From Paraburkholderia phenoliruptrix (GTDB taxonomy: Bacteria; Pseudomonadota; Gammaproteobacteria; Burkholderiales; Burkholderiaceae): a DNA stretch of 64,000 nt. Location of the stretch: contig NZ_JAEUAV010000020.1 in assembly GCF_019511605.1 (NCBI RefSeq), positions 58,225 through 122,224 on the forward strand, in the 5' to 3' direction. Numbering within the stretch: the first letter of the stretch is position 1; each line of letters starts with the position of its first letter. Shown one piece after another: positions 45,062 to 53,843 of the stretch. Made by a program: the position numbers and the translations under genes. The notes below the pieces were generated by a model. The model was not told the origin of the DNA, ran no database searches, and worked only from the letters and a program-made list of their open reading frames with translations.

Positions 45062-46091
45062 GCGGTGCCGTCTCCGGGTGTGACCCATTTCGTAATTCGT
45101 TCAGCTGCGCGATGAAGTTGCGGCACTCGGCCGGCAACGGCGCTTCCAGTTGCAGCGGCGCGCCCGTTGCCGGGTGCGTGAGCTTCAGGCGGTAGGCGTG
45201 CAGGAACATGCGCTTGAGGCCGGGCTTCGCGTTGGCACGCGCCAGCGCCTTGTTCAGTGCAAAGTCGCCGTATTTGGCATCGCCGACGATCGGCAGTTCC
45301 AGATGCTGCAAATGCACGCGAATCTGGTGCGTGCGGCCAGTCTTCAGCTCCGCTTCCAGCAGCGCGTAGTCCGGCCAGCGGTCGATCAGGTTGAAAACAG
45401 TGTGGGACGCGAGGCCGTCGGCCTGCACGCGCACGCGCCGCTCGCCGTCGGCGGTCAGGTACTTGTGCAGCGGCTCCTTGACGGCGCGGCGGCGGCCCCA
45501 GTCGCTCGCCCATTCTCCGTGCACGCACGCGTAGTAGCGCTTGTCCATTTTGTTCTCGCGGATCTGGTCGTGCAGATTCACGAGCGCCGAGCGCTTCTTG
45601 GCCAGCATCAGAATGCCGGACGTTTCGCGATCCAGCCGATGCACCAGTTCGAGAAATTTAGCCTGCGGCCGCGCCTCGCGCATCTGCTCGATCACGCCGA
45701 AGGCCACGCCGCTGCCGCCGTGCACCGCGACGCCAGCCGGTTTGTCGATGACGAGCAGATGTTCGTCTTCGAAAATGATTTTGAACTGCGCACTGGGCAC
45801 CGGCGCCTGAGCGGCTGCCTCATCATGCTGCGCGACCCGAATAGGCGGCACGCGCACCAGGTCGCCGAGCTCCAGCCGGTATTGCGCGTCGATCCGGCCC
45901 TTGTTCACCCGCACTTCGCCGCTGCGCAGGATGCGGTAGATATGGCTTTTCGGCACGCCTTTACAGACCCGCAACAAAAAGTTGTCGATGCGCTGTCCGG
46001 CCGCACTGTCGTCGATTTCGATCACCGACACCTGATCGCTTGCGACCGCACTTGTTACCGATTTCTGGGATATTTTGCCTAACTCTTTCAT
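45054..46091 (-). CDS. rluC: 23S rRNA pseudouridine synthase RluC
   Basis: RluC makes pseudouridines 955, 2504 and 2580 in E. coli 23S rRNA. The 345-residue product has an N-terminal S4 domain (QRIDNFLLRVCKGVPKSHIYRILRSGEVRVN) and the catalytic HRLDRETSG with its aspartate. The ATG at 46091 is chosen because the S4 domain begins about 30 residues on. rne divergent from rluC is a conserved arrangement. Confidence 0.95.
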   Translation of the reverse strand: MKELGKISQKSVTSAVASDQVSVIEIDDSAAGQRIDNFLLRVCKGVPKSHIYRILRSGEVRVNKGRIDAQYRLELGDLVRVPPIRVAQHDEAAAQAPVPSAQFKIIFEDEHLLVIDKPAGVAVHGGSGVAFGVIEQMREARPQAKFLELVHRLDRETSGILMLAKKRSALVNLHDQIRENKMDKRYYACVHGEWASDWGRRRAVKEPLHKYLTADGERRVRVQADGLASHTVFNLIDRWPDYALLEAELKTGRTHQIRVHLQHLELPIVGDAKYGDFALNKALARANAKPGLKRMFLHAYRLKLTHPATGAPLQLEAPLPAECRNFIAQLNELRNGSHPETAPHG

Positions 46092-46103
46092 TCTGAATAT
46101 AAT
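46075..46103 (+). promoter_or_regulatory. Consensus-like sigma70 promoter of rne, overlapping the rluC start
   Basis: TTGCCT (46075-46080), a 17-base spacer and a perfect TATAAT (46098-46103). The -35 and most of the spacer lie inside the first codons of the divergent rluC gene. Predicted start is near 46110, about 700 bases before the rne ATG. Confidence 0.75.
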
Positions 46104-46811
46104 TTGCCCAGCAGTCTGCGGCGGCCGGCGCAGTGTCCGGAATTCGGGCGGACTGCGCAGGTGCAAGCGTAAATCGTTATTTTACTTGCGCCGGGGTCTG
46201 GTTGCTCACCCCGAGAATGAGATGCAACAAGTTGCACGCACGAAGCCAGTGCCCGGCAGGGACGGCGCCCACAGGCGCGTTCGGTCAAAGGTCGGCTTCG
46301 ACGGTAACGGAATTTTGGTCAAAAAGAATTTAACCTCCAGCTTCGGATTGGGCGATTTCGCGCCCTGCTGTACGAAGCTGCAGGTTGCGAAAATACGGCG
46401 TGCGCCCATGGCGTCTTGTAGAAAGTACAAGACTTGGCGACGTCAAAATGAGGCGAGACACCCCCAGCAGGAAAAGACGCGCCGCTTGCGCGAACTTCCC
46501 GTTGCGGCATGACCGCAGCCTTCGACCCTCCGGTCCCGCGCCCCGTTGGCGCCGGCGAGGAGATCGTGGGCTGATGAAGGTTTGCCGGCAGAACCCGCGG
46601 CGTGTCGGGTCGTTATTTGAAGCCGTGTTCGCATGTGCCCTGCGGCACCGCGCCCCGTCGTCTATGGGCCGGGCCCTCCCAGGCAATTCTCCCGCCATTC
46701 TTCCCGCTCCAGCGTGCTTGTGAAAACACAATAAGGCGCGGCATGCCGCTGCCCTCTCTCCCGGCCTGACACCCCGGAAGAAGGCCGGCCGAGCCGCTCT
46801 GGAGCCGTTCA
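46104..46811 (+). promoter_or_regulatory. Long 5' leader of rne
   Basis: About 700 bases without a supported gene. Several GC-rich inverted stretches are present, such as around 46112-46155. In E. coli the 361-base rne leader is the target of RNase E itself and sets autoregulation. An analogous, longer leader is inferred here from the promoter at 46075-46103. No specific hairpin equivalence can be claimed. Confidence 0.5.
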
Positions 46812-49800
46812 ATGAAACGCATGTTGTTCAATGCGACGCAGCAGGAAGAGCTGCGCGTCGCCATCGTCGATGGGCAAAAACTCATCGACATCGACATCGA
46901 AACCGCCGGGCGCGAACAGCGCAAAGGCAATATTTACAAGGGCATCATTACCCGCATCGAACCTTCGCTGGAAGCCTGTTTCGTCAACTACGGCGAAGAC
47001 CGCCACGGCTTTCTGCCGTTCAAGGAAGTAGCCCGCCAGTATTTCCGCGACGGCGTGGACATGCGCTCCGCGCGCATCCAGGACGCGCTGAAGGAAGGCC
47101 AGGAACTGATCGTTCAGGTCGAAAAAGAAGAGCGCGGCAACAAGGGCGCGGCACTCACCACCTTCATCTCGCTCGCCGGCCGCTACCTGGTCCTGATGCC
47201 GAACAACCCGCGCGGCGGCGGCGTGTCGCGCCGCATCGAAGGCGACGACCGCCAGGAACTGCGCGAAACCATGGCGCAGCTGCAGTTGCCCGAGGGCATG
47301 AGCATCATCGCGCGCACGGCCGGCATTGGCCGCAGCGCCGAAGAACTGCAGTGGGACCTGAACTACCTGATGCAACTGTGGCGCGCGATCGAAGCCGCGT
47401 CGCAAAGCGGGACGGCCGGCCAGCCGATGCTCATTTATCTCGAATCGAGCCTCGTGATCCGCGCGATTCGCGACTACTTCCAGCCGGACATCGGCGAAAT
47501 CCTGATCGACACGACCGAAATCCATGACCAGGCGCGCGCCTTCATGGACATCGTGATGCCGGACAACGTCAGCAAGGTCAAGCGCTATCACGACGACGTG
47601 CCGCTCTTCTCGCGCTTTCAGATCGAGCATCAGATCGAAACGGCGTACTCGCGCACCGTGCCGCTGCCCTCGGGCGGCGCGATCGTGATCGATCACACCG
47701 AAGCGCTCGTCGCGATCGACGTCAACTCGGCTCGCGCCACCAAGGGCGCCGACATCGAGGAAACGGCCGCGCGCACCAACCTCGAAGCCGCCGACGAAGT
47801 CGCCCGCCAGTTGCGCCTGCGCGACCTGGGCGGCCTGATCGTGATCGACTTCATCGACATGGAGTCGGCAAAAAGCCAGCGCGAAGTCGAACAGCGCCTG
47901 AAAGACGCGCTCAAGCACGACCGCGCTCGCGTGCAAATGGGCAAGATTTCGCGCTTCGGCCTGATGGAGCTGTCGCGTCAACGCCTGCGCCCCGCCCTGT
48001 CCGAAGGCAGCCACGTGACCTGCCCGCGTTGCAACGGCACGGGCCACATTCGCGATACTGAATCGTCCGCTCTGCAAGTGCTGCGGATCATTCAGGAAGA
48101 AGCAATGAAGGAAAACACCGCGGCAATCCATTGCCAGGTGCCGGTCGAGGTGACCGCCTTCCTGCTGAACGAAAAGCGCTCGGAAATCAACAAGATCGAG
48201 TCGCGCTTCAAGGTCAACGTCGTGCTGGTGCCGAACAAGCACCTGGACACGCCGCATTACAAGCTGGAGCGCCTGCGTCACGACGACGCCCGCCTCGACG
48301 ACCCGCGCGCTTCGTGGAAGATGGCCGAAGAAGCAGCACGCGAACTGGAGTCGGAAACCGGCTACAGCAAGCGGGCTGAAGATGTGAAGCCGAAGCAGGA
48401 AGCGGCGGTCAAGGGCATCACGCCCGAAAAGCCGGCGCCGAGCGCACCGGTTCGCCCGGCGGCAACCCCGGCTCCGGTCGCTGTGGCGCCGGCCACCGGC
48501 GGCTTCATCGGCTGGTTGAAGAACCTGTTCGGCATGCAGCCTGCCGCGCCGGCGCCTGCTGCACCGGCTGCGCCAGAAAAGCAGGCGCGTCCGCAACGCG
48601 GCGAGCGCACGGAGCGTGGTGAACGCACCGGCGAGCGCGGTGGCGAGCGCAACCGCAATCGTCGTGGCGGCACCGGCGGCCGTGATGCGGCAGCACGCAC
48701 CGAAGGCGCGAATGGCGGCCGTCAGGGCCAGCAGCCGTCGCAGCGCCGCGAGGAACGCGAGCCGCGCGAAGCCCGTGAGGGCCGCGAGGGTCGTGAAGCA
48801 CGCGAAGGTCGTGAACCGCGTGAGGCCCGCGAACCGCGTGAGGCGCGCGAGCCGCGTGGCAATCGCGAAGGACGCGAAGGTCGCGGCGAGGCACGCGAGC
48901 CGCGTGAGAGCCGCGAGCGCGACAATCGCGCCGGCGAGCGTGCCGAAACGGTGGAAAGCGCACCGCGCGGCGAACGTCAGGAACGTGGCGAGCGCCGTGA
49001 GCGCGCCGAACGCGGTGAGCGTCGCAAGCAGCAGACGGAAACCGCAGATGCGTTGACGCAAGCCGAAACGCAAACCGCGGACGAACTGGCGCTGAACCCG
49101 GCCGCCGTGACCGAAAACGCTGCGCCCGCCGATCAGGAAGCGGTAGCGCGTGAGGGCGAAGAGCGCCGTCGCCGCCGCCGCGGCCGTCGCGGCGGTCGTC
49201 GTGAGCGTGAAGAAGACGTGAACGGCAACCTGGCTGCGGACGTCGCCGAAGCGGAAGGTGAAAACGCCAACATCGGCGAAGAAGCGCCGCTGCGTGTCGC
49301 CCAGCAGCCGGCAGAACGCAAGCCGGAAGCGAACGAAGTTAGCGCAGCCACGGAAGTGGCGCCGGTCGAAGTCGTGGTTGCCGCTGTCGCGACCGAAACG
49401 GCTGTCGTCACCGAACTGCACGCCGCCACGGAAACTCCGGCTCTTGCCGCCGAAAAGGCAGCCAGGACGGAAACGGTTGTGCCGGTCGCCGAAGTGCCGG
49501 CAGCTCCGCCCGTTGTCGAGCCGGTTGCAGAAGTGCCCGTCGCGCAAGCCGCAACGCCCGTCGAACCGGCACAGACCGCACCTGCGGCTGCTGAAACGGT
49601 ATCGCTGGTGGCGCCAGTGCTTCGCGAAAAAGCAGCAGCGCCGGCTACGCCGGCCGCCGAGGCGCACGCTGCGCCGGCTGCTCCCGCTGAAGCAGTCGCC
49701 GTCCCGGCTGCCGAACCTGCGCCGCAGCCGGAAATCGTCGAGCCGAAGCCGGTCGTCGCGGCAGTGGCGCCGACGGTCGAGTCGGCAGCCGTGGCCGCCG

Positions 49801-50099
49801 CGCCGCAAGCCGCTCCGGCCCCAGAAGCTCCGCAGGCTCCGCAATCGGCTGAAGCACCTCAGGCAGCCGAACCGGCCAAGCCGTCGTTCAATGCCGCGGT
49901 CTCGGCCGAAGCACTGAAGCCGGTGCTGGAAAAAGCCGGTCTGGTCTGGGTCAACACGGACGCCAACAAGCTGCGCGCCGCCCAGGAAGCCGCCGCCCAA
50001 ACGGTCAAGCCGCCGCGCGTGGTGCGCGAGCGCAAGCCGTTGCCGCCGGTCGACAGCACGCCGATGCAGCAAGTGGAAACCGGCCAACACCCGCAGTAA
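46812..50099 (+). CDS. rne: Ribonuclease E
   Basis: RNase E is the main endonuclease of mRNA decay and the degradosome scaffold. The 1095-residue product has the catalytic N-terminal half (S1 domain, VAIDVNSA with the DNase I-like active-site aspartate, and the zinc-link CPRCNGTG). An amphipathic GGFIGWLKNLFG at about residues 563-574 resembles the E. coli membrane-targeting helix. The C-terminal half is an Arg/Glu-rich RNA-binding-like region (about 595-790) and an Ala/Pro/Val-rich tail ending with a conserved-looking segment (KPVLEKAGLVWVNTD). Confidence 0.97.
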   Translation: MKRMLFNATQQEELRVAIVDGQKLIDIDIETAGREQRKGNIYKGIITRIEPSLEACFVNYGEDRHGFLPFKEVARQYFRDGVDMRSARIQDALKEGQELIVQVEKEERGNKGAALTTFISLAGRYLVLMPNNPRGGGVSRRIEGDDRQELRETMAQLQLPEGMSIIARTAGIGRSAEELQWDLNYLMQLWRAIEAASQSGTAGQPMLIYLESSLVIRAIRDYFQPDIGEILIDTTEIHDQARAFMDIVMPDNVSKVKRYHDDVPLFSRFQIEHQIETAYSRTVPLPSGGAIVIDHTEALVAIDVNSARATKGADIEETAARTNLEAADEVARQLRLRDLGGLIVIDFIDMESAKSQREVEQRLKDALKHDRARVQMGKISRFGLMELSRQRLRPALSEGSHVTCPRCNGTGHIRDTESSALQVLRIIQEEAMKENTAAIHCQVPVEVTAFLLNEKRSEINKIESRFKVNVVLVPNKHLDTPHYKLERLRHDDARLDDPRASWKMAEEAARELESETGYSKRAEDVKPKQEAAVKGITPEKPAPSAPVRPAATPAPVAVAPATGGFIGWLKNLFGMQPAAPAPAAPAAPEKQARPQRGERTERGERTGERGGERNRNRRGGTGGRDAAARTEGANGGRQGQQPSQRREEREPREAREGREGREAREGREPREAREPREAREPRGNREGREGRGEAREPRESRERDNRAGERAETVESAPRGERQERGERRERAERGERRKQQTETADALTQAETQTADELALNPAAVTENAAPADQEAVAREGEERRRRRRGRRGGRREREEDVNGNLAADVAEAEGENANIGEEAPLRVAQQPAERKPEANEVSAATEVAPVEVVVAAVATETAVVTELHAATETPALAAEKAARTETVVPVAEVPAAPPVVEPVAEVPVAQAATPVEPAQTAPAAAETVSLVAPVLREKAAAPATPAAEAHAAPAAPAEAVAVPAAEPAPQPEIVEPKPVVAAVAPTVESAAVAAAPQAAPAPEAPQAPQSAEAPQAAEPAKPSFNAAVSAEALKPVLEKAGLVWVNTDANKLRAAQEAAAQTVKPPRVVRERKPLPPVDSTPMQQVETGQHPQ
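48730..48920 (+). repeat. Arg/Glu repeat region inside rne
   Basis: Irregular 9-15 base repeats encode REARE, REGRE and REPRE units in the RNA-binding region. The pattern is imperfect, but the coding frame is fixed because the units are multiples of three. Confidence 0.75.
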
Positions 50100-50116
50100 C
50101 TCCTGCGACGCCGCCT

Positions 50117-50150
50117 GAAAAAGCCCGCCCTCACCGGCGGGCTTTTTTTC
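50117..50150 (+). terminator. Rho-independent terminator after rne
   Basis: Stem AAGCCCGCC-CTCA-CCGGCGGGCTT, imperfect by one base, followed by seven T, 18 bases after the rne stop. Confidence 0.92.
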
Positions 50151-50286
50151 GCCTGGACACCGCCGCCGCACTGCTGGCGCCCCCCCCCCGTAAACCCCGA
50201 CCGTGCTTGCCGTCGCCAAGCCAAAAGAGGCATTTCCGATAGAATGAACAGATCGCCTTGCCGGTTCGACACAACCAAAGCAATCC

Positions 50287-51396
50287 ATGTCCCGACGCAT
50301 CATCCCTGTTGCCGATCTCAGCGCGGCGCCGGTCATCTCCGGCCCGCTGCAGACGCCTAGCGGCGTGCTGCACGACACGCTCGCGCGCCCGCTCAGGGAC
50401 CTGCGCATTTCGGTGACGGACCGCTGCAATTTCCGCTGCGTCTACTGCATGCCGCGCGCCATTTTCGACAAGGACTACGCGTTCCTGCCGCACAGCGCGC
50501 TGCTGAGCTTCGAGGAAATAGAACGGCTCGCACGGCTCTTCGTCGCGCATGGCGTCGAGAAAATCCGGCTGACGGGCGGCGAACCGCTGCTGCGCAAGAA
50601 CCTCGAGTTCCTGATCGAGCGGCTCGCGCAGCTCACCACGCCCGCCGGCCGGCCGCTCGACCTGACGCTGACCACCAATGGCTCACTGCTTGCGCGCAAG
50701 GCGCGCAGTCTGAAGGACGCCGGCCTCTCCCGCGTCACCGTCAGCCTCGACGCGCTCGACGACACCCTGTTTCGCCGCATGAACGACGCGGACTTCGCGG
50801 TCGCCGACGTGCTGGACGGGATTGCCGCCGCGCAAGCCGTGGGCCTCGCGCCGCTCAAGGTCAACATGGTGGTCAAGCGCGGCACGAACGACAGCGAAAT
50901 CGTGCCCATGGCACGCCATTTCAAAGGCTCGGGCGCGGTGCTGCGCTTTATCGAATATATGGACGTGGGCACGTCGAACGGCTGGAACATGACCGAAGTG
51001 CTGCCGTCCGCCGAGGTGGTCGCGCGCATTGCCGAGCATTTCCCGCTCGCGCCGCTCGAAGCGCATAGCGCCGCAGAAACGGCCCAGCGCTGGGGCTACG
51101 CAGACGGCAGCGGCGAGATCGGCGTGATCTCCAGCGTGACGCGCGCCTTCTGCGCGAGTTGCACGCGTGCGCGCCTGTCGACCGAGGGCAAGCTGTACCT
51201 GTGCCTGTTCGCGTCGGCGGGCCACGACCTGCGCGCGTTGCTGCGCAGCGGCGCGAGCGACGCCGACATCGCGACCGCCGTCGCCGAAATCTGGCAAGGC
51301 CGCACCGACCGCTACTCGCAATTGCGCGGCAGCAACGCGGCCGACGCAAGCGCACAGGCAGGCCGCCGCGTCGAAATGTCGTACATCGGCGGATAA
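50287..51396 (+). CDS. moaA: GTP 3',8-cyclase, molybdenum cofactor step 1
   Basis: MoaA is the radical-SAM enzyme that turns GTP into 3',8-cyclo-GTP. The 369-residue product has the SAM-cluster motif Cys47-x3-Cys51-x2-Cys54 (RCNFRCVYCMP), the second cluster cysteines in CASCTRARLSTEGKLYLCLF, and the essential Gly-Gly at the C-terminus. The N-terminal 30 residues are an extension. It starts the moaA-mobA-moeA operon. Confidence 0.97.
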   Translation: MSRRIIPVADLSAAPVISGPLQTPSGVLHDTLARPLRDLRISVTDRCNFRCVYCMPRAIFDKDYAFLPHSALLSFEEIERLARLFVAHGVEKIRLTGGEPLLRKNLEFLIERLAQLTTPAGRPLDLTLTTNGSLLARKARSLKDAGLSRVTVSLDALDDTLFRRMNDADFAVADVLDGIAAAQAVGLAPLKVNMVVKRGTNDSEIVPMARHFKGSGAVLRFIEYMDVGTSNGWNMTEVLPSAEVVARIAEHFPLAPLEAHSAAETAQRWGYADGSGEIGVISSVTRAFCASCTRARLSTEGKLYLCLFASAGHDLRALLRSGASDADIATAVAEIWQGRTDRYSQLRGSNAADASAQAGRRVEMSYIGG

Positions 51397-51405
51397 GCGG
51401 CAGGC

Positions 51406-52044
51406 ATGCACGCAATCGGGCGGCCGACACGCGACCAGCTTACCGGCCTCGTGCTCGCGGGCGGGCGCGGCACGCGCATGGGCGGCGTCGACAAAGGCCT
51501 GCAAGCGCTGCATGGCGAACCGCTCGCCGTCCACGTGCTAAGACGCCTTGCCCCGCAAACCGGCGCGCTGCTGATCAGCGCGAACCGTCACCCTGACCTT
51601 TATGCCTCATTGGGCGCGCCGTTCGGCGCGAAGATCGTCGCGGACACTGTGCCCGAATTTCCCGGCCCGCTGGCCGGCCTGCTCGCCGGTTTGCGCGCGG
51701 CCCATAGCGACTACCTGCTGAGCGCGCCGTGCGACACGCCATGGCTGCCCGCGGACCTGGCCGAGCGCCTAGCGGACGCACTCGCAGCAAACGGCGCCGA
51801 CATTGCCACCGTCACCACTTCGGACGCCGGGGGCAACGTCTCGCTCCATCCCGTATTCGCACTGCTGCGCACGAGTCTCGCCGACGATCTCGCGGCCTTT
51901 CTCGACGCCGGCGAGCGCAAGGTGCGCGCGTGGTACGCGCGCCACAAGACCGTGGAAGTCGCCTTTACCGACGAGCGCGCGTTTTACAATATCAATTCTT
52001 TACAAGAACTCGCCGACCTCGAGCATCTTCGGGGTCCCGGCTGA
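51406..52044 (+). CDS. mobA: Molybdenum cofactor guanylyltransferase
   Basis: MobA attaches GMP to molybdopterin to form the bis-MGD cofactor. The 212-residue product has the nucleotide loop GLVLAGGRGTRMGGVDKGLQ (about residues 13-32), SAPCDTPWLP with the metal aspartate, and the C-terminal FYNINSLQEL typical of the family. It begins 9 bases after moaA. Confidence 0.96.
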   Translation: MHAIGRPTRDQLTGLVLAGGRGTRMGGVDKGLQALHGEPLAVHVLRRLAPQTGALLISANRHPDLYASLGAPFGAKIVADTVPEFPGPLAGLLAGLRAAHSDYLLSAPCDTPWLPADLAERLADALAANGADIATVTTSDAGGNVSLHPVFALLRTSLADDLAAFLDAGERKVRAWYARHKTVEVAFTDERAFYNINSLQELADLEHLRGPG

Positions 52045-52101
52045 AATCCCGCTCCGCCGCACGGCAAGTGCACTCCGCCGCCGGCCGCGACGTCCAGCTT
52101 C

Positions 52102-53406
52102 TTGATGACCACGCATAACGAATTTTCACGCTGCGTCGCGCAGTACGATCCTCACGCGCTGCCCGTTTCGGCCGCTCAGGCGATCACTCGCGAGTGGGCG
52201 GCGCCGGTCACAGCCGTCGAGCGCGTGGCATTGCGCGATGCCCTGGAACGCGTGCTCGCCTCGGACATCGTTTCTCCGATCGACGTGCCGTCGCACGACA
52301 ATTCGGCGATGGACGGCTATGCGTTCAGCAGCACTGCGTTGGCACAGGGCTCGCCGTCCGTGGCGCTGACGGTGGCGGGCAAGGCGTTGGCCGGCCATCC
52401 GTTCGCGGGCCACGTGCAAGCCGCGCAATGCGTGCGCGTGATGACGGGCGCCTGCATGCCGAACGGCTGCGACACGGTGGTGCCGCAAGAACTGGCGGAG
52501 CGCAGCGCCGATTCCACATCCATCCGCTTTGCCGCCGACGCCGTCGTGGCCGGCGCCAACCGCCGCCGCGCCGGCGAAGACCTGGCTCGCGGCCACCCGG
52601 CGTTGCGCGCGGGCCGCGTGATTCGGGCGTCCGACCTTGGCTTGCTGGCTTCGCTCGGAATCGGTGAAGTCAACGTGCGGCGGCGTGTGCGCGTCGCGTT
52701 CTTTTCGACCGGCGACGAATTGCGCTCCCTTGGCGAGCCGCTCGAAGCGGGCTGCGTGTATGACAGCAATCGCTATACGCTGTTTGCGATGCTGCGGCGC
52801 CTGAACGTGGACACGCTCGACCTTGGCGTGATCCGCGACGAACCCGCCGCGCTCGAGGCCGCCCTGCGCACCGCCGCGGCGAGCGCGGACGTGGTGCTGA
52901 CCTCGGGCGGCGTCTCCGTTGGCGAAGCGGATTTCACGAGGCAGTTGCTGCAAACGTTCGGCGACGTCGCATTCTGGAGCCTCGCCATGCGCCCGGGCCG
53001 CCCGCTCGCGTTTGGCCGCATCTGGTCGGGCGAGCGGCCGGGCCTCGGGCTGCCTGCGCTATTCTTCGGACTGCCGGGCAATCCCGTGGCGGTCATGGTG
53101 ACGTTCTATCAGATCGTGCGTGACGTGCTGCTGCGCATCTCGGGCGCAACACCGCAGGCGCTGCCCGTAATTCACGCCGCGAGCCAGCGGTCCATTCGCA
53201 AACGGCCCGGTCGAACCGAGTTTCAGCGCGGCGTCGCCACCCAGGATGCCAACGGCGAATGGCAGGTCACGCCGACAGACTCGCAAAGCTCAGGCGTGCT
53301 CAGTTCGATGAGCGAGGCCAACTGTTTCATCGTGCTCGGCCATGAAGAAGGCGACATTGGCGAGGGCGAACGCGTCAGTATCATGCTGTTCCACGGCCTG
53401 ATCTAG
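52102..53406 (+). CDS. moeA: Molybdopterin molybdenumtransferase
   Basis: MoeA inserts molybdate into adenylated molybdopterin. The 434-residue product has the family SHDNSAMDGYAF near residue 65, MTGACMPNGCDTVVPQE, the molybdopterin-binding STGDEL, SGGVSVGEADF and FGLPGNPVAVMVTF. The ATG at 52102 is followed by another in the next codon; either may serve. Third gene of the operon. Confidence 0.97.
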   Translation: MMTTHNEFSRCVAQYDPHALPVSAAQAITREWAAPVTAVERVALRDALERVLASDIVSPIDVPSHDNSAMDGYAFSSTALAQGSPSVALTVAGKALAGHPFAGHVQAAQCVRVMTGACMPNGCDTVVPQELAERSADSTSIRFAADAVVAGANRRRAGEDLARGHPALRAGRVIRASDLGLLASLGIGEVNVRRRVRVAFFSTGDELRSLGEPLEAGCVYDSNRYTLFAMLRRLNVDTLDLGVIRDEPAALEAALRTAAASADVVLTSGGVSVGEADFTRQLLQTFGDVAFWSLAMRPGRPLAFGRIWSGERPGLGLPALFFGLPGNPVAVMVTFYQIVRDVLLRISGATPQALPVIHAASQRSIRKRPGRTEFQRGVATQDANGEWQVTPTDSQSSGVLSSMSEANCFIVLGHEEGDIGEGERVSIMLFHGLI

Positions 53407-53504
53407 CCGCTTCACAAGCTTTCACGGCGCGGCGCTTCCATCGCGGTCACGCTTTGCACGTTTTGCTTTACCCATTACCACTACGACATGCGGGTTTGAC
53501 TTAC

Positions 53505-53780
53505 ATGAAAAAACAGATCTCGTTCATCGCACCGGGACAAACGGCCAAAGCACTCATCCTCGTCTACCTGACGTTTTCGGTGCCTATCGTGCTGCTGGGC
53601 GTGCTGGTGGCGTTCGTGCGCTACGGCTCGGTCGAACTGAGCACTGTGTTCAGCGCGCTGCTGTTGAATGCGATTCTCGGCTTTATCCTGCTGTGGATTG
53701 CCTGCCACGCATACAACTGGGTCGCATCGCGCTTCGGCGGCATTGAGATCCAGCTGACCGACGCACCGGAAGAAGCCTGA
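53505..53780 (+). CDS. Small two-helix membrane protein, unknown function
   Basis: The 91-residue product has two hydrophobic helices (about residues 15-40 and 48-70) and a short acidic tail. I do not recognise a family. The ATG at 53505 gives a Lys-Lys start typical of inner-membrane proteins. It lies about 100 bases after moeA on the same strand and may share its transcript; nothing else ties it to molybdenum. Confidence 0.6.
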   Translation: MKKQISFIAPGQTAKALILVYLTFSVPIVLLGVLVAFVRYGSVELSTVFSALLLNAILGFILLWIACHAYNWVASRFGGIEIQLTDAPEEA

Positions 53781-53843
53781 TGCGGGTTTGGTAGCGCACC
53801 GTTACTGCTGCGCCGGCGGGCCATGCCTGCGCGGCGGCCCGCG

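Noticed and set aside
50180..50189. Run of ten C between rne and moaA as a phase-variation tract
   Set aside because: It is noncoding, lies behind the rne terminator and is about 100 bases from the moaA start; no promoter spans it. It may also reflect sequencing uncertainty in a homopolymer.
46809..50429. 1206-residue open frame antisense to rne
   Set aside because: It mirrors the rne coding strand across its whole length, is Arg/Ala/Phe-rich with no family character, and rne itself is unambiguous.
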